Source: an uncultured Lachnospiraceae bacterium
Lineage (GTDB): Bacteria > Bacillota > Clostridia > Lachnospirales > Lachnospiraceae
Length of the DNA stretch: 64,000 nt
Reading direction: 5' to 3'
Assembly (NCBI GenBank): GCA_900551235.1
Contig: URUU01000002.1
Location: forward strand, 1 to 64,000
Below the pieces are notes generated by a model. The model was not told where the DNA came from. It worked only from the letters and a program-made list of their open reading frames with translations, and searched no databases. Below are positions 36,046-45,184 of the stretch, piece after piece (position 1 is the first letter of the stretch; each line of letters begins with the position of its first letter). The position numbers were made by a program, and so were the translations under genes.

Positions 36046-38352
36046 CTAATCTCTGTCATACTGAATAGTAATTTTATCAAAGCCTCTGTTTATTTCAATG
36101 TATTGTTCTGTCCGCTCTTTGATCTGATCCAGCACTTCCTGCAGGTCATGCCTTACATAGATCACCTTCCGGTAGGTATCTGCAACCTTCGAGACACTTT
36201 CATCTGCAGGTCCTATCACCCTTGCCTGTGTTTTTTTTGCCAGAACATCCAGGTATTTTTTCAGGTAATCCATCGCCATCTGAAGATACGTTTCATCCTC
36301 TCCCTGTCCATGCAGGGCCAGCATGCCGCCGACCGGCGGGTAATCCATCAGACTGCGGTACAGGATCTCTTCTTGATAAAAAGCCTGATAATCCTGCTTT
36401 GCTGCCGCCTGAATACTGTAATTTCCCGGTTCGTACGTCTGGATCACAACGCTGCCTGATTTTGCCCCTCTGCCCGCACGCCCTGCTGCCTGCGTCAGGA
36501 GCTGAAAAGTCCTCTCTGCTGACCGGTAATCGCTCATATGAAGCGACAGGTCCGCTGCCAGTGCCCCGACAAGCGTAACATTTTCAAAATCATGCCCTTT
36601 GACGATCATCTGTGTCCCTACTAAAATATCGGCTTCACCTCTGACAAAAGTATCCAAAATTTTATGGTATCCGTCTTTTCCTCTGGTCGTATCTGCGTCC
36701 ATACGCAAAATACGTGCCTTTGGGAACATTTTCTGTACCTGGCTTACCACCTGCTGTGTCCCAATCTGAAAACTTCCGATAAAAGGAGAACCGCAGGATG
36801 GACAAAGGCGTGGATTTGGCTGTGTATAACCGCAGTAATGGCACACCAGCTTTTCGCCTGCCGTAACCTTTTTGTGAAGCGACAGGGACACATTGCAGTG
36901 GGGACATCCGATCACCGTACCACAGGAACGGCATGCCACAAACCCGGCATAGCCGCGGCGGTTCAGAAACAGCATCGCCTGACTGCCCCTCTCAAGGCAT
37001 ATCCCAAGCTGCTTTTGCAGACGGCGGCTTAAAATGCAGCGGTTGCCCTCCCGCATCTCCTGCCGCATATCCTCAATCTGAACATACGGAAGTTCCTTTC
37101 CATTTGCCCGCTGTGTCATCTCAAGCAGGCAGTATTCTCCTTTTTCTGTCCGGTAATAAGACTCCACCGATGGGGTTGCCGATCCCAGCACAAGTTTGGC
37201 ACCTTCCATTTCTGCCCGTTTCTGTGCCGTTTCTCTTGCATGATAGCGCGGAACTGTTTCACTTTTATAGGACTCTTCATGTTCCTCATCGATAATGATA
37301 ATGCCAAGATTGGAAAATGGTGTGAACAGTGCCGACCTTGGACCGATCATAATGTCAATCTCACCGTTTTTTGCTTTTTCGTACTGATCGTAACGCTCGC
37401 CTGCCGACATCCGGGAGTGCAGAACAGAAATACGGCTGCCGAATCTGCGGTAAAACCGCAGCACCATCTGATACGTCAGAGCGATTTCCGGGATCAGAAA
37501 AATCGCCTGTTTTCCCTTTTTTCGTACAAAATCGATCAGTTCCATGTATACTTCTGTTTTTCCGCTTCCGGTCACACCATGCAGCAGATAAACAGACTTA
37601 TCTTTCTGATCCCACTCTTTTAAAATCGTTTGGACTGCCATCTGCTGTTCTTCGTTCAGAAAGATATCTCTGCCTGTCCGCATTTTCGCATTGTCCTGAT
37701 CCTGCCCGGACTTTGAACATATCAGATCCAGCGGATCACGGTAAATGCGCATGCGTTCCAGCTTTACGATGCCCTTTTCTTCCAGCACCCGCACGACCGG
37801 CATGGTAATACCATACTGCTCTTTTGCCAGCTCCCAGGAAAGGATTGCCATATCTTTTTCGTTCTGCCCTGCCATTTCCAGCAATGCCCTTAACAGTCTT
37901 GCCCTGGCTTTCTGATTTTTCTTTTCAAACAGGGCATGCATTTTTTGTGCCTCTTCTTCTGACAGCAGCAGACGGATCTGTTTTTCTTCTCTCTGTGCCA
38001 CCTTCTGTCTGACCGGAAGCACCGCTTTTAATGCCTGTATCATCGTTGAGCCATAATAATCCCTCATCCACGCAGCCAGTGCGATCAGTTTTCCTTCTAC
38101 GTTCATCTGTCCCTGGCTGACATCCCGGATCTCTTTGATCTTCTGGGGCGGGTAGTCCGGATGATCTGTCAGACCGATCACATAGCCCTGTATCTGGCGG
38201 TTGCCGTTCCCAAACGGAATCGTAACGGCTGTTCCCGGATGGACCAGCGTCCGCAGAGCCTCTGGCACGCGGTACTGAAAAATCTTATCCAGCTTTTCAT
38301 GGCTGATATCTACGGTCACATTCGCATAAAGTACTTGTTCTGTTCCTGACAC
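36046..38352 (-). CDS. priA: Primosomal replication restart helicase PriA
   Basis: 3'-5' superfamily 2 helicase that reloads the replisome at stalled forks. The 768-residue protein has an N-terminal 3' DNA-binding domain, Walker A GVTGSGKTEVYME, the DEEH box (IIIDEEHEESYK), paired-Cys zinc-binding motifs (CRSCGTVIGCPHC and CHYCGYTQPNPRLCPSC), and helicase motifs V and VI (QAAGRAGRG). Its GTG start directly follows the murE stop codon, with AAGGAAA overlapping the end of murE, so translation is likely coupled. Confidence 0.97.
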   Translation of the reverse strand: MSGTEQVLYANVTVDISHEKLDKIFQYRVPEALRTLVHPGTAVTIPFGNGNRQIQGYVIGLTDHPDYPPQKIKEIRDVSQGQMNVEGKLIALAAWMRDYYGSTMIQALKAVLPVRQKVAQREEKQIRLLLSEEEAQKMHALFEKKNQKARARLLRALLEMAGQNEKDMAILSWELAKEQYGITMPVVRVLEEKGIVKLERMRIYRDPLDLICSKSGQDQDNAKMRTGRDIFLNEEQQMAVQTILKEWDQKDKSVYLLHGVTGSGKTEVYMELIDFVRKKGKQAIFLIPEIALTYQMVLRFYRRFGSRISVLHSRMSAGERYDQYEKAKNGEIDIMIGPRSALFTPFSNLGIIIIDEEHEESYKSETVPRYHARETAQKRAEMEGAKLVLGSATPSVESYYRTEKGEYCLLEMTQRANGKELPYVQIEDMRQEMREGNRCILSRRLQKQLGICLERGSQAMLFLNRRGYAGFVACRSCGTVIGCPHCNVSLSLHKKVTAGEKLVCHYCGYTQPNPRLCPSCGSPFIGSFQIGTQQVVSQVQKMFPKARILRMDADTTRGKDGYHKILDTFVRGEADILVGTQMIVKGHDFENVTLVGALAADLSLHMSDYRSAERTFQLLTQAAGRAGRGAKSGSVVIQTYEPGNYSIQAAAKQDYQAFYQEEILYRSLMDYPPVGGMLALHGQGEDETYLQMAMDYLKKYLDVLAKKTQARVIGPADESVSKVADTYRKVIYVRHDLQEVLDQIKERTEQYIEINRGFDKITIQYDRD

Positions 38353-39828
38353 TTACTTTCCTTTCGCTGCATCTTCTGCAAGGATCTCCTGGATCAGCAC
38401 TCGCTCATCCATCGGATATTTCCTGCCCTCGATCTCCTGATAATCCTCATGGCCCTTTCCGGCAAGAACGATCACATCGCCCTTCTGACCGTGGTGGATG
38501 GCCCATGCGATCGCTTCTTTCCGATCCGGGATCTCAATGTACTTGCCATCCGTCTTTTCGATACCGGTACGGATATCCGCAATAATATCCAGCGGTTTCT
38601 CAAAACGTGGATTATCGGATGTGATGATTGTCAGATCCGCAAGTCTTCCGGAAACTTCTCCCATTTCAAACCTTCTGGATCTTGCACGGTTTCCACCGCA
38701 GCCGAACAGGCATATCAGACGATTCGGATGATATTCTTTTAACGTCGTCAGGAGGCTCTCAAGACTCATGGCATTATGGGCATAGTCGATCATCAGGGTA
38801 AAATCATCTGATACTTTGATCATCTCGATACGTCCTTTTACTTTTGCCTGTGCCAGTGCTTTTAATATGTCCTCTTTTGAGACACCGAAATGGCGGCAGA
38901 CTGCGATCGCTGTCAGAGAGTTGTAGACGCTGAATTTGCCCGGAATATCAATCTCGACATCCAGATGAAAATCTTTTGCTTCCGCCGTGTAATCAATACC
39001 AAGATAACCCGGTCTTGATACCAGTTTTGCATTCCCGGCATGAAGGTCTGCTTTTTCTGAGAATCCAAACGTCTCAATCCTGCAGGTATGACCTTTTAAC
39101 ACCTGGTCGAGATGTTTGTCATCCATATTGACGATACCAAGCTTGCACTGCTGAAACAGCAGTCCTTTGCAGTGCATATAGTCTTCAAAACTTGCATGTT
39201 CTGCCGGTCCGATGTGATCCGGCTCGATGTTTGTAAAAATGCCGATCTCAAACGGAATGCCTGCTGTCCGGTGCAGCATCAGCCCCTGCGAAGATACTTC
39301 CATCACAACACAGTCACATCCGGCTTTTACCATCTGGTCAAAATAGGACTGCACAGTGTATGACTCCGGTGTCGTGTTGACTGCCGGGATATGCTCATCT
39401 CCGATGACCGTCTCGATCGTGCCGATCAGTCCGACCTTATGTCCTGCACTTTCCAGGATGGATTTTATCATATATGTGGTGGTTGTCTTTCCTTTTGTTC
39501 CTGTAATACCGATCACTTTCATTTTTTCCGCCGGATAATCAAAATATGCAGATGAGATCAGTGCCATCGCATAGCGGCTGTCTGCCACTTTGATCACCGT
39601 CACATCCTTTGGAGCTTCTACTTCATCCTGTACAACCAGAACTTTTGCTCCTTTGGCGATCACATCTGCAGCGTATTTATGTCCGTCAGAAACGGCTCCT
39701 TTGATGCAGAAAAACAAAGAACCTTCTTTTGCTTTTCTGGAGTCATTGACAAGATCTGTCACCTCGGCATCTGCAGAGCCATTTATACATTCATATTCTA
39801 CTCTTTCCAGTAATTTTGTTAATTTCAT
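38353..39828 (-). CDS. murE: UDP-MurNAc-tripeptide ligase MurE (meso-DAP type)
   Basis: ATP-dependent ligase adding the third stem-peptide residue in the cytoplasm. The 491-residue product has GITGTKGKTTTTYMIKSIL (P-loop), the NIEPDHIGPAEH segment, and the DNPR motif (SDNPRFEKP), which in characterised MurE enzymes goes with meso-diaminopimelate rather than lysine. It is encoded away from the dcw cluster, next to priA. AGGTG precedes the ATG. Confidence 0.96.
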   Translation of the reverse strand: MKLTKLLERVEYECINGSADAEVTDLVNDSRKAKEGSLFFCIKGAVSDGHKYAADVIAKGAKVLVVQDEVEAPKDVTVIKVADSRYAMALISSAYFDYPAEKMKVIGITGTKGKTTTTYMIKSILESAGHKVGLIGTIETVIGDEHIPAVNTTPESYTVQSYFDQMVKAGCDCVVMEVSSQGLMLHRTAGIPFEIGIFTNIEPDHIGPAEHASFEDYMHCKGLLFQQCKLGIVNMDDKHLDQVLKGHTCRIETFGFSEKADLHAGNAKLVSRPGYLGIDYTAEAKDFHLDVEIDIPGKFSVYNSLTAIAVCRHFGVSKEDILKALAQAKVKGRIEMIKVSDDFTLMIDYAHNAMSLESLLTTLKEYHPNRLICLFGCGGNRARSRRFEMGEVSGRLADLTIITSDNPRFEKPLDIIADIRTGIEKTDGKYIEIPDRKEAIAWAIHHGQKGDVIVLAGKGHEDYQEIEGRKYPMDERVLIQEILAEDAAKGK

Positions 39829-39899
39829 GGCTTTTCACCTCCATAGAAAGTAGGATAGCACATCTGTCGCGCCATTTCAAACATTTTCCGTTCCCCGCC

Positions 39900-40133
39900 C
39901 TACCATGTTTTCAGGATGTCTATGATCTCCTTTTCATAATCTCCGGTAATATCTTCCTGTCTGCCCACTGTGCGCACATTTGTCTCCGCACCGTATCCGC
40001 CATCTTCAAACTCCCAGATATGGTAACTCAGTCCCCGGTGTTCAAAATCAATGCTTCCAAGCCCGTCCTCTTCACTGTATTCATATTTCCATTGTTTTTC
40101 TTTTAAATAACCCTGTATTTTTTCAAGACGCAT
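39900..40133 (-). CDS. Small uncharacterised protein
   Basis: A 77-residue acidic, soluble protein (MRLEKIQGYLKEKQW start) with no membrane segment or signal peptide. The middle holds GLGSIDFEHRGLSYHIWEFE, suggesting a small alpha/beta fold. The frame extends to 40175, but AAGGAAG lies 7 nt before the ATG at 40133, so that start is chosen. It lies 71 bp downstream in transcription of nothing obvious and ahead of murE, possibly the first gene of the murE-priA unit. No family is recognised. Confidence 0.75.
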   Translation of the reverse strand: MRLEKIQGYLKEKQWKYEYSEEDGLGSIDFEHRGLSYHIWEFEDGGYGAETNVRTVGRQEDITGDYEKEIIDILKTW

Positions 40134-40290
40134 TTCTCTGCTTCCTTTCTGTCTGTTTAAATCAAAAACCCCCAACTGGCATCATTATATTATTTTAACA
40201 CAGGAAATACCGGTACTGCAACCGCCGCCTCTTTACCTTACAGAATCTCTGCGCAGTCTGCACTTCGTCAGATTAAGTTTCGGCTAATAC

Positions 40291-40331
40291 AAAAACCTCC
40301 AGAGCGTCTGTTTCCATCTGCCCTGAAGGTT
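40291..40331 (-). terminator. Terminator of the flavodoxin operon
   Basis: On the minus strand AACCTTCAGGGC pairs with GCTCTGGAGGTT (12 bp including two G-U pairs) and is followed by TTTTT. It lies 59 nt after the flavodoxin stop. The rest of the 40134-40389 gap shows nothing recognisable. Confidence 0.85.
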
Positions 40332-40389
40332 CTCCCTCTTTTCTTATTGCATTTTCTATGAATATATGATTTTTCGGCACAGAAACTGT

Positions 40390-40812
40390 TTATGCCAGTG
40401 CTTTCCCAAGATTAATGCAGTTTGCTTCTGCTTCGTCATCCGGTGTTTCGTTGCAGATCACGCTGTCACATACAAGATTGGCACCATCATTTTTGCAGGT
40501 TTCTTCCCAGTTCTGCATCCATTCTCCATCGCCCCAGCCATAAGAACCAAATAAAGCAATTTTCTTGCCCTGAAGTTTGGATTCGCAGGAAGCAAACAAC
40601 GGCTCAAAGATGGTATCTTCCAGCTCTTCGCATCCCATGGACGGGCAGCCGAATGCCACGGCATCAAACTCATCCATTTTATCAGCAGAGAAGCCTTCCG
40701 CTTCAAATACTTCTACTTCTGCACCGGCTGCTTTTGCACCTTCAGCAACTTTGTTTGCCATGATCTCTGTGTTTCCTGTTCCACTCCAATATACAACTGC
40801 TACTTTGCTCAT
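40390..40812 (-). CDS. Flavodoxin
   Basis: Short-chain flavodoxin of 140 residues, an FMN electron carrier able to replace ferredoxin when iron is scarce. The phosphate loop SGTGNTEIMA (residues 10-19) and the FMN-contact loops GCPSMGCEELED and GSYGWGDGEWM are present. It is the last gene of a three-gene unit with DUF2325 and DUF3793 proteins, beside the feo locus, which fits an iron-limitation response. Confidence 0.95.
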   Translation of the reverse strand: MSKVAVVYWSGTGNTEIMANKVAEGAKAAGAEVEVFEAEGFSADKMDEFDAVAFGCPSMGCEELEDTIFEPLFASCESKLQGKKIALFGSYGWGDGEWMQNWEETCKNDGANLVCDSVICNETPDDEAEANCINLGKALA

Positions 40813-40842
40813 GTTTTATTCCTCTTCTTTCTTTTTATACTT

Positions 40843-41394
40843 TTATGATGCAACGGTAAGTGTGCGGATGTCCCGCCCCTGGCTCCAGAGTCTTCGATAG
40901 ACTTCCCTGCATTTTTTGTATTTTGCAAAAAGTTTTCTTGTTTCACATTCATTGCAATATACTTTCCAGCAGCCGGAACATTTGTAATTCTGACCTGCAT
41001 TCTCAATAAAACCAACCACATCTTCCAGCGGATAGTCAAGAAACACACCGATCTCATGCGGAAATCCCTCTGCCTTTGCAAGACGCTCTTTCAGCCTTTG
41101 CAATGCATAATCAGCATCGTTCTGTGCATAGCCGTATTTTCTAAGAAAACTCTGCACTTCCGGCTCATCCAGCCTCTCCTGCAGTCTCTGTTTGCGGCAT
41201 ACATACATCAGCGCCTTCTGATTCTGTACTCTCAGAACGACAAGTGAAATCCCCCTTGCCTGTAATTCCTGATTCCAGTACCGTACCTGCTGCTTTGGCA
41301 TTTCCTCCGGTGCAAAAGACCAGGTAAATAAATTTGCTGTCTTCACCGATGCCAGGGTCGGCGAACAGTGTTCGATCAGATATTGTTCCAGCAT
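40843..41394 (-). CDS. DUF3793 family protein
   Basis: A 183-residue soluble protein starting MLEQYLIEHCSPTLASVKTANLF. The conserved N-terminal Cys-Ser-Pro-Thr-Leu-Ala segment and the C-terminal CSGCWKVYCNECETRKLFAKY cysteines are hallmarks of DUF3793. The paired cysteines suggest metal or redox chemistry, but the function is unknown. The frame extends to 41640, but AAGGAG lies directly ahead of the ATG at 41394. It sits between a DUF2325 protein and flavodoxin, a common grouping in Clostridia. Confidence 0.88.
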   Translation of the reverse strand: MLEQYLIEHCSPTLASVKTANLFTWSFAPEEMPKQQVRYWNQELQARGISLVVLRVQNQKALMYVCRKQRLQERLDEPEVQSFLRKYGYAQNDADYALQRLKERLAKAEGFPHEIGVFLDYPLEDVVGFIENAGQNYKCSGCWKVYCNECETRKLFAKYKKCREVYRRLWSQGRDIRTLTVAS

Positions 41395-41408
41395 GAAAAG
41401 TCTCCTTT

Positions 41409-41696
41409 TTATATTGCGATGCAATGTTCTTCCAGTACAGAGTGCAGTGCACTTGCACTGCTGCTGTGGATCCTTGCAACCGGAATATTGTTCCGTTTTG
41501 CTTCCTGTACCGCTGTGTTTACCATTTTGTGTGATACGGTGTTGGTAAAGAGGATCAGAAGATCCGGGCAGCCGATTTTCTTTCTTACCGAGCCATGCTC
41601 TTTTGCAAAAACTTTTGCTTTGCAGCCATGGCATTTGCAAATGTCAGCGTACTGACAGACCATTCTTTCATTTCCTCCAATAATCACTACACTCAT
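41409..41696 (-). CDS. DUF2325 family protein
   Basis: A 95-residue Rossmann-like protein starting MSVVIIGGNERMVCQYADIC. It has the Cys-rich KCHGC segment and the CPDLLILFTNTVSHKMV motif typical of DUF2325. Function unknown; the family is often near iron-uptake and flavodoxin genes. The ATG at 41696 is chosen over the longer frame (to 41801) because GGAGAGGATAAG lies just upstream. The extra sequence is instead a structured 5' leader. Confidence 0.85.
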   Translation of the reverse strand: MSVVIIGGNERMVCQYADICKCHGCKAKVFAKEHGSVRKKIGCPDLLILFTNTVSHKMVNTAVQEAKRNNIPVARIHSSSASALHSVLEEHCIAI

Positions 41697-41730
41697 GTTC
41701 TTATCCTCTCCATCTTTCTTAAAATTATAA

Positions 41731-41791
41731 GATGCCAGGGTCAAAAACCTGAAACCACGACGTGCTTGCACAGGAGTGGTTTTATGGCATC
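41731..41791 (-). promoter_or_regulatory. Structured 5' leader of the DUF2325-DUF3793-flavodoxin unit
   Basis: On the minus strand GATGCCA (41791-41785) pairs with TGGCATC (41737-41731). Inside, AAACCAC pairs with GTGGTTT (41782-41776 with 41758-41752), capped by GTGC/GCAC. A third small helix, AGG/CCT with an AT-rich loop, may complete a three-way junction. It lies between the predicted operator and the ribosome site. No known riboswitch class was recognised. Confidence 0.5.
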
Positions 41792-41826
41792 TTTCCCCCA
41801 CTATTATTCTATCTGCCTATCTTTAA

Positions 41827-41840
41827 TTAGTTTTAACTAA
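41827..41840. promoter_or_regulatory. TTAG-N6-CTAA palindrome upstream of the flavodoxin unit
   Basis: TTAGTTTTAACTAA on the plus strand, a 14-bp palindrome matching the sites at 45154 and 45732 near feoA and feoB. Probably the operator of an iron-responsive repressor (DtxR- or Fur-like). Confidence 0.6.
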
Positions 41841-41856
41841 CCTACGTTTTTAAAAG

Positions 41857-41891
41857 AACGGACTGTCAAGACTATCCTGAAACAGTCCGTT
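41857..41891. terminator. Terminator after the Fur-like gene
   Basis: Arms AACGGACTGT and ACAGTCCGTT (41857-41866, 41882-41891), with short T-runs on both sides. It ends the feo operon just after the stop at 41899. Confidence 0.8.
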
Positions 41892-41898
41892 TTCGCCT

Positions 41899-42345
41899 TT
41901 ATCTGGCACAGCACATGTCAGAATTCCAGGCTATCTTCTTTATTTCCTGATTTTCAATATATCCGCATGCTTTCAAACCTGCCTGAAATACAGCGTTCAG
42001 TTTTTCTGCCGAGAGGCAATAAGTCGTGCGGTCACTCAGCTCTACGATACAACTGTTTGCGGTCTTTTTCTTTTCCGCCTCACAACTGCCATCCTCGCAC
42101 AGTTCTTCATATGCTACTTTGTACATGTTTTTTCTGCTGATGGCACCGATCTCTTCCAACATGTTTACCATGCGGTAAACGGTTGCAAAGCCGATCTTTG
42201 CATCTTCCCTGGAAGCTTTGTAATATATTTCTTTGCAGCAGGAGCAGTCCTGCTGCAGGATGATATCCAGAATGATCATTCTCTGTCTTGTGATCCTGCA
42301 GCCTCGCTCCTTAAGCCTGCGGATAATGTATTCTCTCTGTGGCAC
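41899..42345 (-). CDS. Fur-family regulator with atypical metal site
   Basis: A 148-residue protein with a winged helix typical of Fur: RLKERGCRITRQRMIIL at the N-terminus and the recognition segment IGFATVYRMVNMLEEIGAI. The dimerisation half is divergent. The HHHDH sensing motif and the paired CxxC of Fur are absent; instead there are CSCC, CEDGSC and a terminal MCCA. The start is GTG at 42345 with AGGGAGGG 6 nt upstream; the frame to 42450 would overlap the FeoB-associated gene. As the last gene of the feo operon, it probably regulates iron genes, but the ligand is unclear. Confidence 0.85.
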   Translation of the reverse strand: MPQREYIIRRLKERGCRITRQRMIILDIILQQDCSCCKEIYYKASREDAKIGFATVYRMVNMLEEIGAISRKNMYKVAYEELCEDGSCEAEKKKTANSCIVELSDRTTYCLSAEKLNAVFQAGLKACGYIENQEIKKIAWNSDMCCAR

Positions 42346-42358
42346 GATCGTCCCTCCC

Positions 42359-42496
42359 TTAATGGCAGTGACCACCACAATTCTTACAGTCTCCGCCGCA
42401 CTGAATGGATTTTCCGTTTTTCTTATCGCGTACCATACTGCGGACAGCAAGTGCTACCACTCCTGCCACAATAATACCAACTACAACTGTTCCCAT
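42359..42496 (-). CDS. FeoB-associated Cys-rich membrane protein
   Basis: A 45-residue peptide: MGTVVVGIIVAGVVALAV membrane segment, a basic stretch (RDKKNGK), then CGGDCKNCGGHCH. This is the layout of the small Cys-rich proteins found after feoB in Firmicutes, thought to assist ferrous iron transport, perhaps like FeoC. GGAGG lies 6 nt before the ATG. It is between feoB and the Fur-like gene, 13 nt from the latter. Confidence 0.9.
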   Translation of the reverse strand: MGTVVVGIIVAGVVALAVRSMVRDKKNGKSIQCGGDCKNCGGHCH

Positions 42497-42529
42497 AAAA
42501 AATCCTCCTTTCAGGCTTTCGGCAAAATT

Positions 42530-45034
42530 TTATTTTGCCCTGGATGTCTTTACAGATACGTTCAGAGTCGTACTTTCTTTGTAAGGACGAACCAGTAAGT
42601 AAATAAATGCTGCAATAATAATGAATGCTGCAACAGTCCAGATACTGAATCCAGCTCCTGTGAACAGTCCGCCGATCTGGTTTACTACCAGAGCTGCCAG
42701 ATATGCAAAACCGCACTGATATCCGACTGCTGTCCAGAACCATTTTGTATTGTTCATTTCACGTTTGATCGCACCCATAGCTGCGAAGCACGGTGCACAC
42801 AGCAGGTTGAATGCCAGGAAGGAATATCCGCTTACTGCTGTGAACGCTGCTCCCATGGTTGCGTAAACGCTTGCATCTCCTCCTCCGTAAAGGATGCCCA
42901 GTGTACCAACAATGTTCTCTTTTGCAACCAGACCTGTAACAGATGCAACGGTTGCCTGCCAGTTGCCCCATCCCTGTGGAATGAAGATCCAGCAGATTGC
43001 TTTACCGATCGCAGCCAGAATACTGTAATCGATCTGATCTTCAGAAAGCATCTGGAATTTGCCGTCCACAACTCCAAAGTATGTTGTGAACCATACAGCG
43101 ATCGTGGATACCAGAATAATTGTACCAGCTTTTTTGATAAATGACCAGCCGCGCTCCCACATACTTCTCAAAACGCTTCCGATCGTCGGCATATGGTATG
43201 CCGGAAGCTCCATAACGAATGGAGCCGGATCACCTGCAAACATTTTTGTTTTCTTCAGGATGATACCGGAGCAGATGATCGCCGCGATACCAAGGAAGTA
43301 TGCAGATGGTGCTACCCAGGATGCTCCACCGAAGATTGCTCCTGCAACCATAGCGATAAACGGAAGTTTTGCACCGCATGGGATAAAGGTTGTTGTCATG
43401 ATCGTCATACGACGGTCTCTTTCATTTTCAATCGTACGGGAAGCCATGATACCCGGAACGCCACAGCCGGAGCCGATCAGCATTGGGATAAAGGACTTAC
43501 CGGAAAGACCAAATTTGCGGAACACTCGGTCCATGATGAAGGCAACGCGTGCCATGTATCCGCATCCTTCCAGGAATGCCAGGAAGATGAACAGGATCAG
43601 GATCTGCGGAACGAATCCGAGGACAGCACCAAGACCTGCTACGATACCATCCAGGATCAGACCTCTCAGCCAGTCTGCACATCCCACTTTGTCAAGCACG
43701 TTCTCGATCAGAACCGGAACACCTGGAATCCATACGCCGTAGTCTGCCGGATCCGGAGCTGTGTAATCATATTTATCCATGGTTGCTACTGCTTCCTGGA
43801 AATCTGCACCGGTAGAAGTTACTTCTTCGTCTGCCATGGTCTCTTCATCTACTACAGAATAGGTTGCTGTATCTGCATCAGAAATGGTTGTTGCAAACTC
43901 TGTCAGGGCTGCTTTTGCCGCTGCCGGATCATAATCATCTGCTTCTGAATCCAGAGCTGTCTGAACGCTTTCTACGTCTACGCCCTGCTCGCTTTCATAA
44001 TCCAGAAAACCATTTACTACTGTTTCTGCATCTGTGTATTCATCTGCAACTTCTGTGTAGGACGCTGTTCCGATACCGAACAGATGCCATCCATCACCGA
44101 ATACACCATCGTTTGCCCAGCCTGTTGCGATGTCACCAACGGTTGTTACCGATACAAAGTATACCAGCCACATAACTGCCGCAAAGATTGGCAGTGCCAG
44201 CCAGCGGTTTGTTACGATCTTATCGATCTTATCGGAAGTGGTCAGTTTTTCTTTTCTGTCTTTCTTTAAGCACTCTCCGATAATCGAAGATATGTAAGTA
44301 TATCTCTCGTTTGTGATAATACTTTCGGTATCATCATCAAATTTCTCTTCCATCTCAGCGATCTCTTTCGATACATCTACGCTTTGGTTCATCTGATCCT
44401 GGATCTTATCATCTTTTTCCAGAAGTTTGATCGCAAAGAATCTTCTCTGTGCATCCGGTACTACACCGACCAGTTTATCTTCTACTCTCTCAATGATCTC
44501 CTCTGCATCTTTTGCAAATTCATGAACCGGAATGGAAGTTTTGTTTTTCTGAGCCAGGGCAACTGCTTTTTCTGCTGCTTTCTGGATTCCGGTACCTTTC
44601 AGTGCGGAAATCTCAACTACTTCACAGCCGATCTTCTTACTCAGTTTATCCACATAAATTTTATCGCCGGATTTCTCAACGATATCCATCATGTTGACCG
44701 CCATAATCACCGGAATACCCAGTTCCAGGATCTGTGTGGACAGATACAGGTTACGCTCGATGTTGGTTCCGTCTACGATATTGATGATCGCATCCGGTTT
44801 TTCGTTGATCAGATAATTTCTGGCAACCACTTCCTCCAGTGTGTATGGGGACAGAGAATAAATACCAGGTAAGTCCATGATAGTTATGTCTTTATGCCCC
44901 TTGAGCTTACCTTCCTTTTTCTCAACAGTTACACCAGGCCAGTTTCCTACGAACTGGTTAGACCCTGTCAATGCGTTAAACAGTGTAGTCTTACCGCAGT
45001 TCGGATTTCCTGCCAATGCAATTTTAACTGACAT
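42530..45034 (-). CDS. feoB: Ferrous iron transporter FeoB
   Basis: GTP-dependent Fe(II) uptake permease in the cytoplasmic membrane. The 834-residue protein has an N-terminal G domain (GNPNCGKTTLFNALTG at 8-23, DLPGIYSL for G3, VNMMD for G4), a helical GDI domain, and a membrane core with two Gate regions (GCGYMARVAFIMDR; GSGCGVPGIMASRTIENERD). It is longer than E. coli FeoB because of an acidic extracellular insertion of about 120 residues (about 315-435) between the first membrane segments. AGAGGAGG precedes the ATG. Confidence 0.97.
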   Translation of the reverse strand: MSVKIALAGNPNCGKTTLFNALTGSNQFVGNWPGVTVEKKEGKLKGHKDITIMDLPGIYSLSPYTLEEVVARNYLINEKPDAIINIVDGTNIERNLYLSTQILELGIPVIMAVNMMDIVEKSGDKIYVDKLSKKIGCEVVEISALKGTGIQKAAEKAVALAQKNKTSIPVHEFAKDAEEIIERVEDKLVGVVPDAQRRFFAIKLLEKDDKIQDQMNQSVDVSKEIAEMEEKFDDDTESIITNERYTYISSIIGECLKKDRKEKLTTSDKIDKIVTNRWLALPIFAAVMWLVYFVSVTTVGDIATGWANDGVFGDGWHLFGIGTASYTEVADEYTDAETVVNGFLDYESEQGVDVESVQTALDSEADDYDPAAAKAALTEFATTISDADTATYSVVDEETMADEEVTSTGADFQEAVATMDKYDYTAPDPADYGVWIPGVPVLIENVLDKVGCADWLRGLILDGIVAGLGAVLGFVPQILILFIFLAFLEGCGYMARVAFIMDRVFRKFGLSGKSFIPMLIGSGCGVPGIMASRTIENERDRRMTIMTTTFIPCGAKLPFIAMVAGAIFGGASWVAPSAYFLGIAAIICSGIILKKTKMFAGDPAPFVMELPAYHMPTIGSVLRSMWERGWSFIKKAGTIILVSTIAVWFTTYFGVVDGKFQMLSEDQIDYSILAAIGKAICWIFIPQGWGNWQATVASVTGLVAKENIVGTLGILYGGGDASVYATMGAAFTAVSGYSFLAFNLLCAPCFAAMGAIKREMNNTKWFWTAVGYQCGFAYLAALVVNQIGGLFTGAGFSIWTVAAFIIIAAFIYLLVRPYKESTTLNVSVKTSRAK

Positions 45035-45153
45035 ACTTTCCTCCTCTTTCCCAAAAAACGATTACCCTTCGGGCTCATTTGTCCGGGCCGCTGATTCATA
45101 CAGCTTATTATTATTTGTATTTACTTATTTATATTTTGTATCTCTTATTTATG

Positions 45154-45167
45154 TTAGCATTATCTAA
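45154..45167. promoter_or_regulatory. TTAG-N6-CTAA palindrome between feoA and feoB
   Basis: TTAGCATTATCTAA, matching the palindromes at 41827 and 45732. It lies about 120 bp before feoB in the 150-bp feoA-feoB gap, so feoB may have an additional iron-regulated start. Confidence 0.55.
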
Positions 45168-45184
45168 TCTATAAGTAAAAAAAA

